A stretch of DNA of 64,000 bases from Atrina japonica (GCA_030159075.1 BROG01000473.1:519994-583993); one strand, 5' to 3'; numbered from the stretch's first letter, positions 37,275-49,310 are shown. The notes: generated by a model not told the origin, from the sequence alone. Made by a program: numbers and translations.

Positions 37275-38100
37275 TTTGTAACCCACAACCCCTTGTTTAC
37301 AGAGTTATTACCCTCTCTTCCTTTCACTTAATTTTTATGTTGGCACTCTAGTGACTTTATTTCTCAACGGAATTTAATGAAACTAACAACATTTTTTCCA
37401 CGACAGTCTACGTCCTGTTATGTTCGACAAAACTGGACATAAGTGGTTTGTGTGACAAGATATCGATAGAGTGCTCGTTTATTTCGCTCAGATTTCTTCG
37501 ACAGTCTGGCAACTTCATTTTTTCCTGAACATTGCCAGTTGCCTTTTACCTTTACCCAAATATCATTCCAGTATACAGGTTGTATACAATATTTCCATTG
37601 CGAAGGGATTAGTATCACTTGTGATGCCTTATTCTCAGTTAAACCTAGTTTTTTCCCAGTTATTGCTAGTTCTGATAAAAACTAATTAAAGTTAACTCAT
37701 TAATGTGATTCGGACATAGCACTTCAAATCAATTGGATTTAATTGCACTAAAATCACATAAAATACCCATTTTTACGAAAAAAATCTATTCGCTTAAAAA
37801 TATAGGTCTAGACAACTTGTGAAAATACGTGTTATACAAAGTTAGTCCAATGTCCTTTATGAGTATTGTGATATTTCTAACTTGTTTTAAAATGTTACTT
37901 TTCAATTTGTAAGTTGAAGCTTTGTGAAATCGTATTGAATTAATATTTGGTTTTACATTTCTTGCTCCAGTGTAATATGCAAATGAGTTAAGCGGTCGAT
38001 TCATCTGTTGTTTTGCCACATGAGTACGTTAATCGTCTTCACACCGCTGCAGTATGAAAAAATAGTCTATGTGGTTTTCAGCGCACCGTGTTCACATTCG
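37275..38100 (+). repeat. Duplicated repeat block A (empty site)
   Basis: This segment matches 45105-45640 plus 46667-46805. Shared blocks include AGAGTTATTACCCT, GTTTATTTCGCTCAGATTTC, CATTCCAGTATACAGG, TTCTTGCTCCAGTGTAATAT and GTTCACATTCGCAAAG. It lacks the 1-kb insertion present in block B. It is non-coding. Confidence 0.75.
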
Positions 38101-38139
38101 CAAAGCTAATATTTAAACGTAAAATGAAGACGTTCCAAT

Positions 38140-38345
38140 GGATAATCGAAACTCCAAGTCCATTAGAATACGACAAATTAGATATACAAATGGTCTCAAC
38201 ATGAAGAACAATTGCGAATCCCAAACGGGATAGGACCAGGTGCCCGGCAAGAGTCAGCGTCCTCTTCCAGCATGCTACACCCGTCGCAAATGCCAAACGG
38301 GAAAGCAATGAGCAAAAAGATCAAGTTTGATGAAAATGTCATCAG
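38140..38345 (-). repeat. Tail sequence of the second Penelope-like family
   Basis: On the minus strand it matches the array at 30997-31480 (GGGATTCGCAATTGTTCTTC, GTTGAGACCATTTG, GACGGGTGT). It lies immediately downstream, in minus-strand sense, of the RT C-terminus at 38389-38926. Confidence 0.6.
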
Positions 38346-38388
38346 TTAGTTTTAGATACGGACGAAAGGGAGTCACAGTATATGAATA

Positions 38389-38926
38389 CTATATGACATT
38401 CCGGAGAAGGGGGGCATCATATTGTTTAACAAGATCCCGGTATCGACCATAAAACCTCTTTAGTGACGATTTCAAGCGTTCAACGACGTAACCTTGTGTG
38501 AATAGTTTATTGGCGAGTCCTCTGGCTCTCAGAATAAAACATTCATAAGATGAGCATGTCCTGGCATAACAGTGAAATGAAAACGCCATAGGAAGGAGAA
38601 GATGAAATATTACTACTTAGAAACAGGAAGTTTTATGGATATGGAAATTGAATCCTCGCGTTTGTCATAAAGGGATGTGTGAAGTTGACCGTCCTTTCAA
38701 ATCGACAGGAGTAAACCTAGGAAGAAACAGACGTGTTGTTCTCTGTCGTCTCAATGATCTCAAGCTCAACAGGATACATCTGGCCGATGTAATTCTGAAA
38801 TTCTGATTTATTTATAGACAGGATGTCATCGATGCAGCTGTAAGTAAATTGAACCGTGACGCTCGGTCTTATTGATAAATTATCCAAATAAGAACTCAGC
38901 ACTTCATGTTTTGAATATAGGTACAC
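38389..38926 (-). pseudogene. Penelope-like reverse transcriptase fragment, second family
   Basis: The minus strand encodes FTYSCIDDILSINKSEFQNY with MYPVELEI (RT palm, DD retained but the aromatic residue before it changed to Cys). After a gap comes YARTCSSYECFILRARGL and RFYGRYRDLVKQYDAPL. It differs from family 1 in the last segment (KQYDAPL against CDYSVSL). About half of the palm is missing and there are frameshifts, so it is not functional. Confidence 0.65.
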
Positions 38927-39484
38927 CCTGTACTACAAGAAACTGAACCACATTAATATGTACCATATACCGGTAATATAAACAATTATAGTGATTAACG
39001 CAACATTGACAAACATCTTTTTATAGTTCTTTTCTTTTATTTTATTTCGTTTTGTGTTGATGTAAAATATGTAGGCATTCACCTCTCGTCGTATTAAATA
39101 ATATTAAATTCTGTAAAAAAAAAAAATCTGTAATTGAAATAATACTATGATTAAAATATATTTTTTGTTTTTCTCTTTTTGCTTTTATTACAATATATTT
39201 GAATAATTGATGTGATAATTTATGCTATTTTGAAGAATATTAGACAAGAGATTTTTATACATAATTGTCAGTTTATCATTTCAAGTGTTGTGGATACTTT
39301 TTATCTAGTTTAACAGATTTTATTTCATCAATAGAAATGGGATTGGGCATAAGTTTTACCAACATTATTTGTGCCCTCTCTCTAGTATGATAACAAACAA
39401 AAAGTGTCATAGATGGCGGTATGTACAACGCTTGTTTAACAATTTTCAAGTAAACTTTAAACAAAGAAAAAAAAAAGAAAAGAA

Positions 39485-39496
39485 ATGATGATGATT

Positions 39497-39528
<32 letters not shown>

Positions 39529-39529
39529 A
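39485..39529. repeat. (GAT)n microsatellite
   Basis: A GAT/ATG run of about 15 units with one ATT interruption. Confidence 0.97.
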
Positions 39530-39543
39530 CACATTAGACCCTA

Positions 39544-40262
39544 TTAAGTGGAATTTAATCTTTTGGAGGTTATAAAAAATGTTTGTACAGACAATGTAAT
39601 TTTCTTATTATCTTCAAAACATAATGAAGAGTCACCAAATAATAACTTATGAACAGTTAAAGGCTGGTATTGATTTAAAGTAACAAATACATAATTTCTT
39701 TGAATATCATAGCGGGGACAACTCAGCAGAATGTGGGAAACGTCTTCACATGGATAACCACAAAGGCAAACTTTACTGTTGACTAAATTGACATGGAGAA
39801 GATCTTCTTTCAGTATACTAGATTTATGCTTTAACCTAGTTATGTAAATATAACCTTTTCTATATCCTACATGCAAATATAGTGGAACCTTATTTACATT
39901 TCTACTGTTGATGAGGGTATGTTTAAATTGACTAAATGTAGAATCGTGTCTTAACTGAATATTGCGAGAATCCAATATTTTTATTGTAGACGGAAAGAAA
40001 GAATCTATTGTACTGTTAAGTCTGGAACGAGGTAATATATAATCTTTGTTATTACGTAGATTCCTTTCAGCATTTCTACGAAATGGCGAAACAATATCTC
40101 TTAAAAAACTAGGGGCTAAATCATGATGTATCTTGTAAAACAAATTTAACTTTCGACGTTTCCTCCTTTCTACCAAGGGTTCCAACCCTGTTTCAAAATA
40201 AATAAAACAGCGGCTGACGTACAATGGCAATCCAGTAACAACTCTTGCCGCTTCAAGTTGAA
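39544..40262 (-). pseudogene. LINE ORF2 C-terminal region
   Basis: The frame is open on the minus strand from about 40262 with no start codon, reading QLEAARVVTGLPLYVSR, then ERRKRRKLNLFYKIHHDLAP, then CLCGYPCEDVSHILLSCPRY. The EAARVVTGL entry and the C-x-C-(x)8-H-(x)4-C cluster are hallmarks of the C-terminal domain of jockey/CR1-type non-LTR retrotransposons. This is the best preserved coding fragment among the mobile elements (over 230 codons open). Its RT part is missing upstream, where short 29-bp repeats and Penelope-like sequence intervene. Confidence 0.8.
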
Positions 40263-40271
40263 GTCAAGTGA

Positions 40272-40360
40272 AGTGCAGCCGTCCCATACTTCACATGCAA
40301 TTGGAGCCGTCCCATACTTCATATGCAAGTGCAGCCGTCCCATACTTCACATGCATATCC
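40272..40360. repeat. Short tandem repeat, about 29 bp x 3
   Basis: GCAGCCGTCCCATACTTCAC and ATGCAA recur three times with small variants. The array abuts the 5' edge of the LINE C-terminal fragment. Confidence 0.85.
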
Positions 40361-40499
40361 CAATATGGGAAGTATAAAAGTATTGTAAATCTTTGAGAAA
40401 TAGATCTACTTGAAACTTATTTTAATTTTCGCAATATATTAATTTGTTTGTACGCAGAATTGCAAATGTTATTAATGTGGGACGACCACTTACCACTAG

Positions 40500-41466
40500 A
40501 CATAAAATCACGTGTCCGTATTACGTTCGTTTGAAGTACCTACAACCGATACTGATTTTGAGCTACCATATTTATATTGGATACCTAAACTTCACAAAAC
40601 TCCATACAAGCAGAGGTACATAGGATCAAGCAAATGTTATACAAACCTTTATCTTCACTCCTTACCAAGATACTAACAGCCGTTAAGGAGAAACTTCAGC
40701 AGTACTATACAGTTGCTTATTCCATAAGCGGTGTAAATAAGATGTGGATACTTAAAAATTCTGAACAACTGTTAGAAAATTTGAAGGCACACGATTTTTC
40801 TCAGATTCACAGTATCAAAACACACGACTTCTCTACTCTTTACACAACAATTCCACATAAAAATTAAAAAAGATACTTTTTAGCATCACAGACAACTGTT
40901 TTTTCACTAAAAGTGGTACCCGGAAATTTAAATACCTAGTGATTGGTTATCATGATATTTATTTTGTCAAACACCACTCTGATTCTACACATAAATACAC
41001 TGAAGTTGATATAAAAAAAGAAGCTGGAATTTCTAATAGACAATATATTTATCATGTTCGGAAACTATCGGCATTCCTATAGGAACCAATTGTGCTCCTT
41101 TATTGACTAACCTCTTCCTTTATTCATATGAAGCAGATTTCATTCAGAAACTGCAGAATCAAAAGAAGAAAAAAGTTAGCGGTGTCTTTAATTTGACAGT
41201 TAGATATATCGACGACGTTTTGTCGATTAATAATGACAATTTTCATACATATGTCAATGCGATATTCCCGGCGAACTAGAAATTACAGATACAACAGAAT
41301 CAAGCACACACGCTTTATACTTAGACATTTTACTAACTAAGACACAGACGGGAAATTAACAACTAAACTATAATACGACAAACGCGACGATTTCGACTTT
41401 CTCATCGTTAATTTTCCATATTTAAGTAGTAATATCCCACAATCACCCGCATATGGATTTTATATT
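40500..41466 (+). pseudogene. Penelope-like reverse transcriptase fragment, plus strand
   Basis: It encodes LYWIPKLHKTPYKQRY, then SGVNKMWILKNSEQLLENL, then DFSTLYTTIPH. After stops and frameshifts come IGIPIGTNCAPLL and RYIDDVLSINNDN (DD at 41211-41216). It ends abruptly where the minus-strand copy begins, so the two lie tail to tail. Several stops and indels are present. Confidence 0.75.
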
Positions 41467-41473
41467 TAACAAT

Positions 41474-42100
41474 ATAAAAAGTCTCAGATACCAAGGTATA
41501 ATTCATTAGGATGTCCAGGATATAGGTACAAATCTGATAAAAATGGACATACACGGACCTCTTCAGATCAAGAGGTGGGATCAGGTGCCATGGAGGAGTA
41601 AGCATCCCCTGTCGACCGGTCACACCCATCGTTAGTCCACAGTCAAATCAAAATGAAATACGCGAGGAACGAATCCTCGTCATAATTGGTACAGACATCT
41701 CAACAACCGCCATTGTACAGGTAACTCAACATTTCACTTAGTGAAACAGAGTAGTCGCAAACAAGACTATTATACTGACCGTAAAATTTGCGGAACATTG
41801 ACATCAAATGCGTTTTCCGATATCCCTGTGTCAATAATTTGGCAGTGAGTAGTTTACCTCTGCATATGAAATGTTCATATGTTGAACACACCCTGGCATA
41901 TCTGATCATTTGTGAAATATAAACTCCATATGCGGGTGATTGTTGGATATTACTACTTAAACGTGAAAAATTAACGATTGGAAAGCCGAAATCGTCGCGT
42001 TTGTCGTATAGCTTATTTGTTAATTTCCTGTCTGTGTCTTTAGTTAGCAAAATGTCTAAGTATGAAGCAGTGATCAGATATGCCAGGGCGTGTTCAACAT
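41474..42100 (-). pseudogene. Penelope-like C-terminus plus 3' tail, minus strand
   Basis: The minus strand carries KLYDKRDDFGFPIVNFSRLS, then SPAYGVYISQMIRYARVCST, then KFYGQYNSLVCDYSVSLSEM. The shared tail with GTGTGACCGGTCGACAGGGG and terminus CTGAGAC (others CTGAGAT) follow. It is 5'-truncated before the RT palm. It joins LINE RT sequence at about 42100. Confidence 0.75.
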
Positions 42101-42104
42101 CTTT

Positions 42105-43806
42105 TTCCTAAATGGTTGGGAATACTGATTGTTCAAGTGACTTTCGAAATATAATAGATAATGGCAAAACTACTGTGTTTGCAGTATTTTTTAACATCTG
42201 ATGACTTATTTCATCTAATCCCGAAGCCTTTTTCAGTTTAAGGGATTTAAGTACATCAATAATATCATTTTATGAAATAGTTTTTTTAGTTCTGCCACAG
42301 AAATCTGGAATTTCTATATCATTATCATTTATTGTTGAAATGTCAGTAAAATATTTATTAAGTAAGTTAGCTTTACTTTGATCATCTACCTCAATGTCAT
42401 TGTAAGTAGGTTTATTAATGGAGGTATAGTTTTAATGGAACCTGAAGGTTTTGTTATAGTCTTTACTAATTTCCAAAAATCTTGGTCGCAATGGTCGAAA
42501 ATTTATCAGTCAGACCATAAACAGCCATATTATATGCTTCTTTCATATGTTTTCATATTATCAACGAAGTTTGTCTGTCGTATATAATTATTCATTGCTG
42601 TTTCAGGGTTTATTAATTTACCCCTTTTTCTCAATCTTTCTCTTTTCCGAATTTCCCTTCTAAAGTCTGAAAAAAGGTTTATCATTCGCCATTATGCTTA
42701 TTGATTTTGTTTGTATATGTTTATGTGCTATTGCAATGTATTTATTTGTAAATGTTTCACAAGCTATTTCAACATTATCAGGGAAATATCATTTTCAAAA
42801 GACATAAAATCTGCTTGACAATACAGCCAAATCTCTGTATTGAAAGTGTTAGAGAAAGTAAGTTGTAAGAATTTCAATTTCATTCGCATTATGATCAGAT
42901 ATACTACGATCAATATCTAAGATAGTCGAAAAAACCCACCGAACACTCTCTTACTATAACTGGGTCAAGTAAAGAAGACCGTGTGTCACCTATACGTGTT
43001 GGAGCGTGTATAACATTAGTGAATGGATACATGTTAATTATATAAAAAATTCTGTGCGACCTGTTTCTCAACATATCAACATAATATCACCAATTATGAC
43101 AATATTTGAATTATAATTAATAACATTTTCAATTGAATACTGGAGATGATTCCAAAACAGGATACTACTACTTGGAGGCCGATATACAGTGCATAACATG
43201 AAAGAATAATTAGGAAATTTAACTTCCAGCCAAACATTTTCACCAGCCAAACATTTTTACAAGTCTCAATATCAAACTGTGTCAACATACTGACCATCAG
43301 ATGTTCAGCTATATATATACAGCTATAGCACCGCTATGTGTGGATCTGTCACGAAGTAAGCCTATAATATTTGACTGGAAACCTTCTAGAAGTAAGTCAC
43401 ATGTTTGTACATTTTCATCTAGGTGGGTCTCAATAATGCAAACACTATCGTAATCAGACGCTATGTCAGACAAATAAGCTAACTTATTCCTTAAACTACG
43501 AATATTAAGATGAAGAATTTTGAGGGAAGAAAAGTTATTTTCATTATACCAGGGTTTGGATGTATATCCATACATGAAATTAAAATCAACAAAAAGACTT
43601 TCAGGAATTGATATTCCCATGTACGCCATTATAAAATGAACAGAAAGTATTGCAAGTGAATTAGAAAATTGACATGACAATTCATCAAACAATTGTTTTG
43701 GTCTAAAATGAAAAAGATCAGAAAAATACAACGCAACCATTCGTGTTGAAAAACTATTAACTATAGTAATGCAAGCCCACAGGCACTCGATACTGGTCAA
43801 GGTCAT
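42105..43806 (-). pseudogene. LINE ORF2: endonuclease and start of reverse transcriptase
   Basis: In minus-strand order: LKILHLNIRSLRNKLAYLSD with CIIETHLDENV (start of the APE-type endonuclease, 43550-43400), then VYRPPSSSILFWNHLQ and IVIIGD (43200-43080), then SLLDPVIVRE (about 42980). An Arg/Lys-rich linker (about 42650) with KANLLNKYFTDIS (about 42350) follows, then SLKLKKASGLDEIS and PLSIIFRKSLEQSVFP (RT start, 42250-42120). Frameshifts and stops separate the blocks. The RT catalytic core is absent. The order matches one element whose ORF1 is at 44128-44890 and whose C-terminus may be at 39544-40262. Confidence 0.75.
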
Positions 43807-44127
43807 TGCCCATTGTCAATAAAAGGTAAGGTACTACTGAATGGAGTTTCGAGTGAAAGCACAGAATTGACAAAAAGTGGGTCACAATATGTAACAAAAT
43901 GAGCAGGATGAGAAACGATGTAAACAGATGCGTGGAAGGAAAGAAAAATTGAGAGAATATAAAGTGAAAAAGTATATCAAACATGAATTTGATCATGTAC
44001 AATGATAAGTGCTTGGTTTAATTAATAAACAAATGAGGCAGTACTAATTATGTATACACTGATACTGTCAAAGCTCGACGAAAACATGTATGGTCACATA
44101 TGAGAAAGTTCATGTAAAATTTATTGA

Positions 44128-44890
44128 CTAAGATGGATGGGCGATTCGCAAAAGATCGTCTATGCTCCTCACGATATGTTTCTGGCCATCCGGAGTGGTC
44201 TTTACAAAAAGACGTCCATCGTTTGACCAGAACGAATGAATCGCTCCACTACGTTTGGCTTTGGTCATCTCCGCTACTATCCCTTGTCTGAAGCTGGTGA
44301 GATCTTCCGTAATAAATATATGGCTAGTGTCACCCTTTAAACTCCGTTTTTTTCTATAGATAATGTCCTTGGTCTTCCAGGATCTAAATCGACAAATGAA
44401 TTGCCTCTTGCCATATCTGTTAGGGCGACCAACAGTATGAGAACGACAGATATCATCATGTGTGATATCACCCTGAAGTTTGTTATAACAAATATCAATG
44501 ATAACATCATCAGACACATCAGAATCGGACATGGATACGTTGTGAAAACGCAAAGAATTCCCCCTGCCATATTGCTCTTATTCCTCAAGAGCACCTTCTT
44601 ACTAGGATAAGTGATCAAGGTTATTGTCATGTTCGACCTGGAGTGTTGCTATGTTAGCCTCATTGGCGTCACTACGTATGGTTTGATCGTCTACTTGTTT
44701 CGGAAGAGGTTGCAGAGCAAAAGTAATGGCGTTTACTGCAGTTGTTATGCCTGCTTTAAAAGTATCTTCAATGAATCATTAATGGCCGATGTAAGAATTG
44801 GTGTCAACATGGGGACCATCAATGACACTATGGCCCCGGCAAAGGAAGGATTCGAAACGAAGTTTGGAGGGGATATAGGATTTTGACCGT
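44128..44890 (-). pseudogene. LINE ORF1 (L1-type RRM/CTD nucleic-acid-binding protein)
   Basis: The minus strand has an N-terminal part (SNPSFAGAIVSLMVPMLTPI, about 44870-44800), then after a frameshift DVIIDICYNKLQGDI, ICRSHTVGRPN, IFITEDLTSFRQ and FWSNDGRLFVKT. This is the L1 ORF1p-like arrangement (D.I.RSHRVGR, I.V.F, LKG..IFI.EDLT, DGRI.VK). At least one frameshift near 44550 breaks it. It lies upstream of the ORF2 pieces on the same strand. Confidence 0.75.
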
Positions 44891-44894
44891 ACAT

Positions 44895-44917
44895 AGGTAC
44901 GTACGTACGTACGTATG
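44895..44917. repeat. (ACGT)n tetranucleotide repeat
   Basis: Five to six ACGT-type units form a self-complementary tract at the 5' edge of the LINE ORF1 remnant. Confidence 0.9.
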
Positions 44918-46805
44918 TTACACTTTCCTTGTCAGCGCTTTAACAATTTTATTTCTCAACGTAATTTCACGAAACTTGAGTTATTGCCGTTTGCTTATTT
45001 CATTGAAATATTTGTCAACGTTCTAAGAAGTTTATTTCTCAACGGAATTTCACGACACTTGATACAAGGGTTTATTACGGTAATATCTCAGACGAGTTCA
45101 AGTTTCGTAACCCACACTCCCTTATTGACAGAGTTATTACCCTTTCTTCCTTTCATTAAATTTTTGTATTGGTGCACTAGTGGCTTTATTTCTCAACGGA
45201 ATACGAGTGCTCGTTTATTTCGCTCAGATTTCTTTGACAGTCGGGCAACTTCATTTTTCCTGAACATTGCAAGTTGCCCTTAAACTTTACATAAAAGTTG
45301 TTAATTCTCCCAAATACCATTCCAGTATACAGGTAGTATACAATATTTCCATTGCGAGGGAATTAGTATCATTTGTAATGCTTTGTTCTCAGTTAAACCT
45401 AGCTTTATCCAGTGATTGCTAGTTCTGATAAAAACTGACTAAAGATAACTCATTAATGTGCATGGCACTTCAAATCATTTGGGTTTAATTGCACTAAAAT
45501 CACATATACCCATTTTTAAGAAAAAATATCTGTTCGCTTAAACTATAGGTCTAGATGACTTGTCAAAATATGTGCTATACAAAGTTTTAAGATATTACTT
45601 TTTAATTTTTAATTTTAAACTTTGTGATTTAATTAATAATTTTTAAGCTCACCTGAACCGAAGGTTCAAGTGAGCATTTCTGATCACCTTTTGTCCGTCG
45701 TCAGTCCGTCCATTTGTCTGTCCGTTAACCTTTCAAATTTTCGACTTCTCCAAAATTGCTGAAGGGATTTTTCATGAAACTTTATAAGAAGCAAGTACTC
45801 AAGGTCTTCTACCAACTTTGTTCATTTTGGCCAGATCGGCTTAGGGGTGGATCCACGGTGGAGCAAAAGTAGCCTCAGGGGGTACTCCTCTTTAAAAATC
45901 TTGTCAAAAATCTCCTCCATAACTGCTGCATGGATTGAAAACTAATTGCATCTGAGTGATCTACATAGAAATATGATTCAAGTTTGTTAATTTCGTAGGA
46001 ATCGGAAAATAAATTTTTGACGCGTTTTTGACGCCTGTTTAGACTCTGTAATTTTCCTTCATTGTTGTATGTTCTTTGATTTTCTCCACATTTATTCATC
46101 ATGATGCATTCATTTTATGTCGTTTACATGTAATTATGTAGAGAAATGCTTTCCTGAAAGAAGAATTTTCCTGAAAGTTTTCATTTTGATTTTTTTATGA
46201 ATTTTTAAAACTACAAAAAGAAGGGGTGGGGGTATGTTTTCACACTCTGCTTGTTCTTCAAAACCACTGAAGGGATTTTGACAAAACTAATGGAAGCAAG
46301 TTCCCCTACCAAGTTTGTGTTTTTTGCCATATGAACTCTGAGGTGGATCCAGGGTGGGTCAAAATAGGTCTCAAAGGGTACCCATCTATGAAAATCTAAT
46401 CCAGAACTGCTTCATGGATTGAAAAACTAATTGCATCTGATTGATTTACATGAATGCATGATTCAATTTCCTGTTTTTGGAATAAATTGGAAAATTAATT
46501 TTTGACATGCTTTTTAACATCTTTCCCGACTTTGTCATTTTCATTTTTAGTTCTTCTCCACTCGCAAGGAGTTTTATAATGATTTGTAAATTGAGGTTCC
46601 CATATTTGTAAAATACCAACACAGTTCAGGTGAGCGATGTGGCTCATGGGTCTCTTGTTTACATTTCTTGCTCCAGTGTAATATAGGGATGAGTTAAGCG
46701 GTCGATTTACATATTGTTCTGCCACATTATAGTAAGTTGCTGCAGTATGAGTAATAGTGTATTTGGCTTTCAGCACAACGTGTTCACATTCGCAAAGTTA
46801 ATCTT
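44918..46805 (+). repeat. Duplicated repeat block B, interrupted by a 1-kb element
   Basis: The sequence at 45105-45640 and 46667-46805 matches block A (37275-38100). Upstream, TTTATTTCTCAACGGAATTT is repeated three times between 44950 and 45205. Block A shows the empty site for the insertion at about 45650-46666. Confidence 0.75.
45650..46666. mobile_element. 1-kb non-autonomous element with subterminal inverted repeats
   Basis: The left end is the hairpin GCTCACCTGAACC-GAA-GGTTCAAGTGAGC. The right end reads TTCAGGTGAGCGATGTGG, then CATGGGTCTCTTGTT. GCTCACCTGAAC is therefore present in inverted orientation near both ends. The interior has two degenerate copies of a roughly 500-base block (GAAGGGATTTT…GGTGGATCCA…GCATCTGA). 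There is no coding capacity. Comparison with block A fixes the insertion point to a few bases. I suspect a Helitron-related class, but this is unproven. Confidence 0.7.
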
Positions 46806-47083
46806 TAAAACTATTTCCATTGTTTCTAAATATACAACGAAAGTGTAGTAAAATTCATTGTATTTGTTTCTATATTCAGATGATAGCGTTTGGTTTCATT
46901 TATTCCCACGCACAACGGTATCTGGATTTGTAAACGAAAACTTGGACCTGATACAAACTGATGTCGGTCAATAAATTGCGACTTATGTGTGAATAATGCA
47001 CTGTGTAAATTATCAAGTGACAAATAATATTAGCATAATACCCAAAACGAAAGCGTTTGCTAATCAGACGTCATCAGTTGAGC

Positions 47084-47265
47084 TCGAATGTATAACGGGT
47101 TTATATTTTCTAAAGAGAAAGTGGTATCATACAAGGCCAAGTAATAAATCTAAATGTATTGCCAAATCCGTCCAAGAGTACCCACTGTAAAAAGATCTCA
47201 TTTTTTGAAGAATTATAATTTAAATGGTGCTATTAATGCAAAATATTAATCTAGTATACGATTAT
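47084..47265 (-). repeat. Fragment of the roughly 355-bp dispersed repeat
   Basis: It contains CTAAAGAGAAAGTGGTATCA and CAAATCCGTCCAAGAGTACC, as in the array at 31700-32500. Confidence 0.7.
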
Positions 47266-47299
47266 CAGACAACTAATTAATTTTCGTATTATAGCATTC

Positions 47300-48925
47300 T
47301 ACGGAAGCGTATTAGGGCCACCTTATTTTTTTCTTTATATCTCGTTTTGCCAACTTTAATGTTGGCTTTTCCAACTTTGTTCTTGGAATTTCCAACTTTT
47401 TTCTTGACTTTCCCAACTTTTTTTCTCGTTTTGCCAACTTTAAAGTTGGCTTTTCCAACTTTTTTTTCTCGTTTTGTCAACTTTAAAGTTGGCTTTTCCA
47501 ACTTTTTTCTTGGAATTTCCAACTTTTTTCTTAATTTTTCCAACTTTGTACCAGTTAAATCTTTAAATCTTTAGTTTGACAATGGAATTTTTTTTAAGAA
47601 TAAACATGCCACAATTTAGTGTCTGCAAGTCAAAAATAACCTTTTTATGCCTTGTAAAATCATAATAAAAAGATTCCGGGGGAGAATACTTCCTAACATT
47701 TATTTCATATGCATTACGTTTGCTCAGATTATCTTCTTTTGAGATGTGTAATCAATGTGAAATATTAGCAGTTGGAGACTTAGTTTAATTTCTGGGTGCT
47801 GATAAAACCACTAAAAGATACGTGTTAATTACTCTAATGCGCAGTAACCGAGTTTTGAGTTGGTATATATTTATGTTAATACTTTGAACATGTCTAGATC
47901 TGCCACTACGTTATACTACAAGCTTGATCACAAAAGGCAAAAAACTGAAAAAAAAAATCTGTCCTTAATAAGATTGAAAATAAATATTCTGTCTTGTGAC
48001 GTACTGAAAATAAATGATCTGAGTTGACAAAATTTGCAATGCTGTCGCAAAAAAGTCGTCCCCTGAAGTTATATAAGGCTTTGAGCAATATAAAATTTAA
48101 GAATAATATCGAAAGGAAACTTAAAATGCATCCGTTTAATAAACTACGGTTTTAGATAATTCATTATATTCCAAATGTTTAATTTATTTGTCTCAATGCT
48201 ACATTTCATCAAATATATGCACAATTTCTGGTAATATGAGTCACTACCATAGCCTCTCAGGGTAGTTTCGATGTAGATGTATCATCTTTTTCTTTTTAAC
48301 TCCACCATTTTAGCGCATAATCGCCTGATTGCTAATCAGTAATTGTACCGTTTCGTGATATTTCACACGGTATCTTAAATTGAAAACTACGTTATAGATA
48401 TTCAAATTAATTCAATACACACTGTCCGAGTGCTTCTTTATAAATGTAGGCCATATTTATATTAATCTTGACCAGTCCAGAAAAAAAAGCCAAGAAAAAA
48501 GTTGGTAATTCCAATATAAAAATTGGAAAAGCCAACTTTAAAGTTGGCAAAACGAGAAAAAAGTTGGAAATTCCAAGAAAAAACTTGGAAAAGCCAAGAA
48601 AAAAGTTGGAAATTCCAACAAAAAATTGGAAAAGCCAACTTTAAAGTTGGAAATTCCAAGAAAAAAGTGGAAAAGCCAACTTTAAAGTTGGCAAAATGAG
48701 AAAAAAGTTGGAAATTCCAAGAAAAAAGTTAAAAAAGCCAAGAAAAAAAAAGGAAAAGCCAACTTTAAAGTTGGCAAAACGAGAAAAAAAGTTGAAAATT
48801 CCAAGAAAAAATTGGAAAAGCCAACTTAAAAGTTGGAAATTCCAAGAAAAAAGTTGGAAAAGCCAACTTTAAAGTTGGCAAAACGAGAAATGAAAAAAAT
48901 TAAGTGGGCCTAATACGCTTCCGTA
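47300..48925. mobile_element. 1.6-kb element with long arms built from an 18-bp palindrome
   Basis: The termini are TACGGAAGCGTATTAGGGCC and its near-exact complement GGCCTAATACGCTTCCGTA. Just inside each end are minisatellite-like arms (47340-47550 and 48480-48890). These alternate GCCAACTTTAAAGTTGGC, a perfect 18-bp palindrome, with TTCCAACTTTTTTCTTGG-like spacers, and the right arm is in inverse orientation to the left. The central 900 bp is ordinary AT-rich sequence with no transposase. The flanks carry CATTC on both sides (47295-47299 and 48927-48931), a possible short target duplication. Lys-rich open frames across the arms are by-products. Confidence 0.85.
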
Positions 48926-49262
48926 CCATTCAGACTAACTGTATTGCAGATATTTGACAAGTTTTCTAGACTTATGTTTTAAAGCGCAGTGATATTATTT
49001 GCTGAAATTCTAAACTCAAATTGTAATCTTGATGTTGAATTTTTGATGAGTGTGTTCATGTAAAACGAAGCCGTATTTTGTCTGAAAAAAAAACATCAAA
49101 GTGCAAACATACCTATACCGGCTAGAGAAAAAGAGTTCGCAGAGCAAAATGAAAAGTCATGCCAATGCAAATGACGTCAGAACACGATTTTCTAACCAAT
49201 GACGTGTACGAATTATCAGAAACCGCCAAACATATTACAAAGTAATTGAGATATATTATTCA

Positions 49263-49295
49263 AAAGTGTGATGTATATGAAAAACATCACACTTT
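49263..49295. other. Small hairpin
   Basis: AAAGTGTGATGT (49263-49274) is mirrored by ACATCACACTTT (49284-49295) around a 9-base loop. Its role is unknown. Confidence 0.6.
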
Positions 49296-49310
49296 ATCGA
49301 TGTGATCACG

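Noticed and set aside
44611..44886. Plus-strand frame of 91 codons
   Set aside because: The minus strand encodes the N-terminal part of the LINE ORF1 (SNPSFAGAIVSLM…). The plus frame is its antisense shadow.
47289..47574. Lys/Val/Gly or Phe/Pro repeat frames across the palindrome arms
   Set aside because: The frames follow the minisatellite-like arms of the mobile element on both strands and have no start context or homologue.
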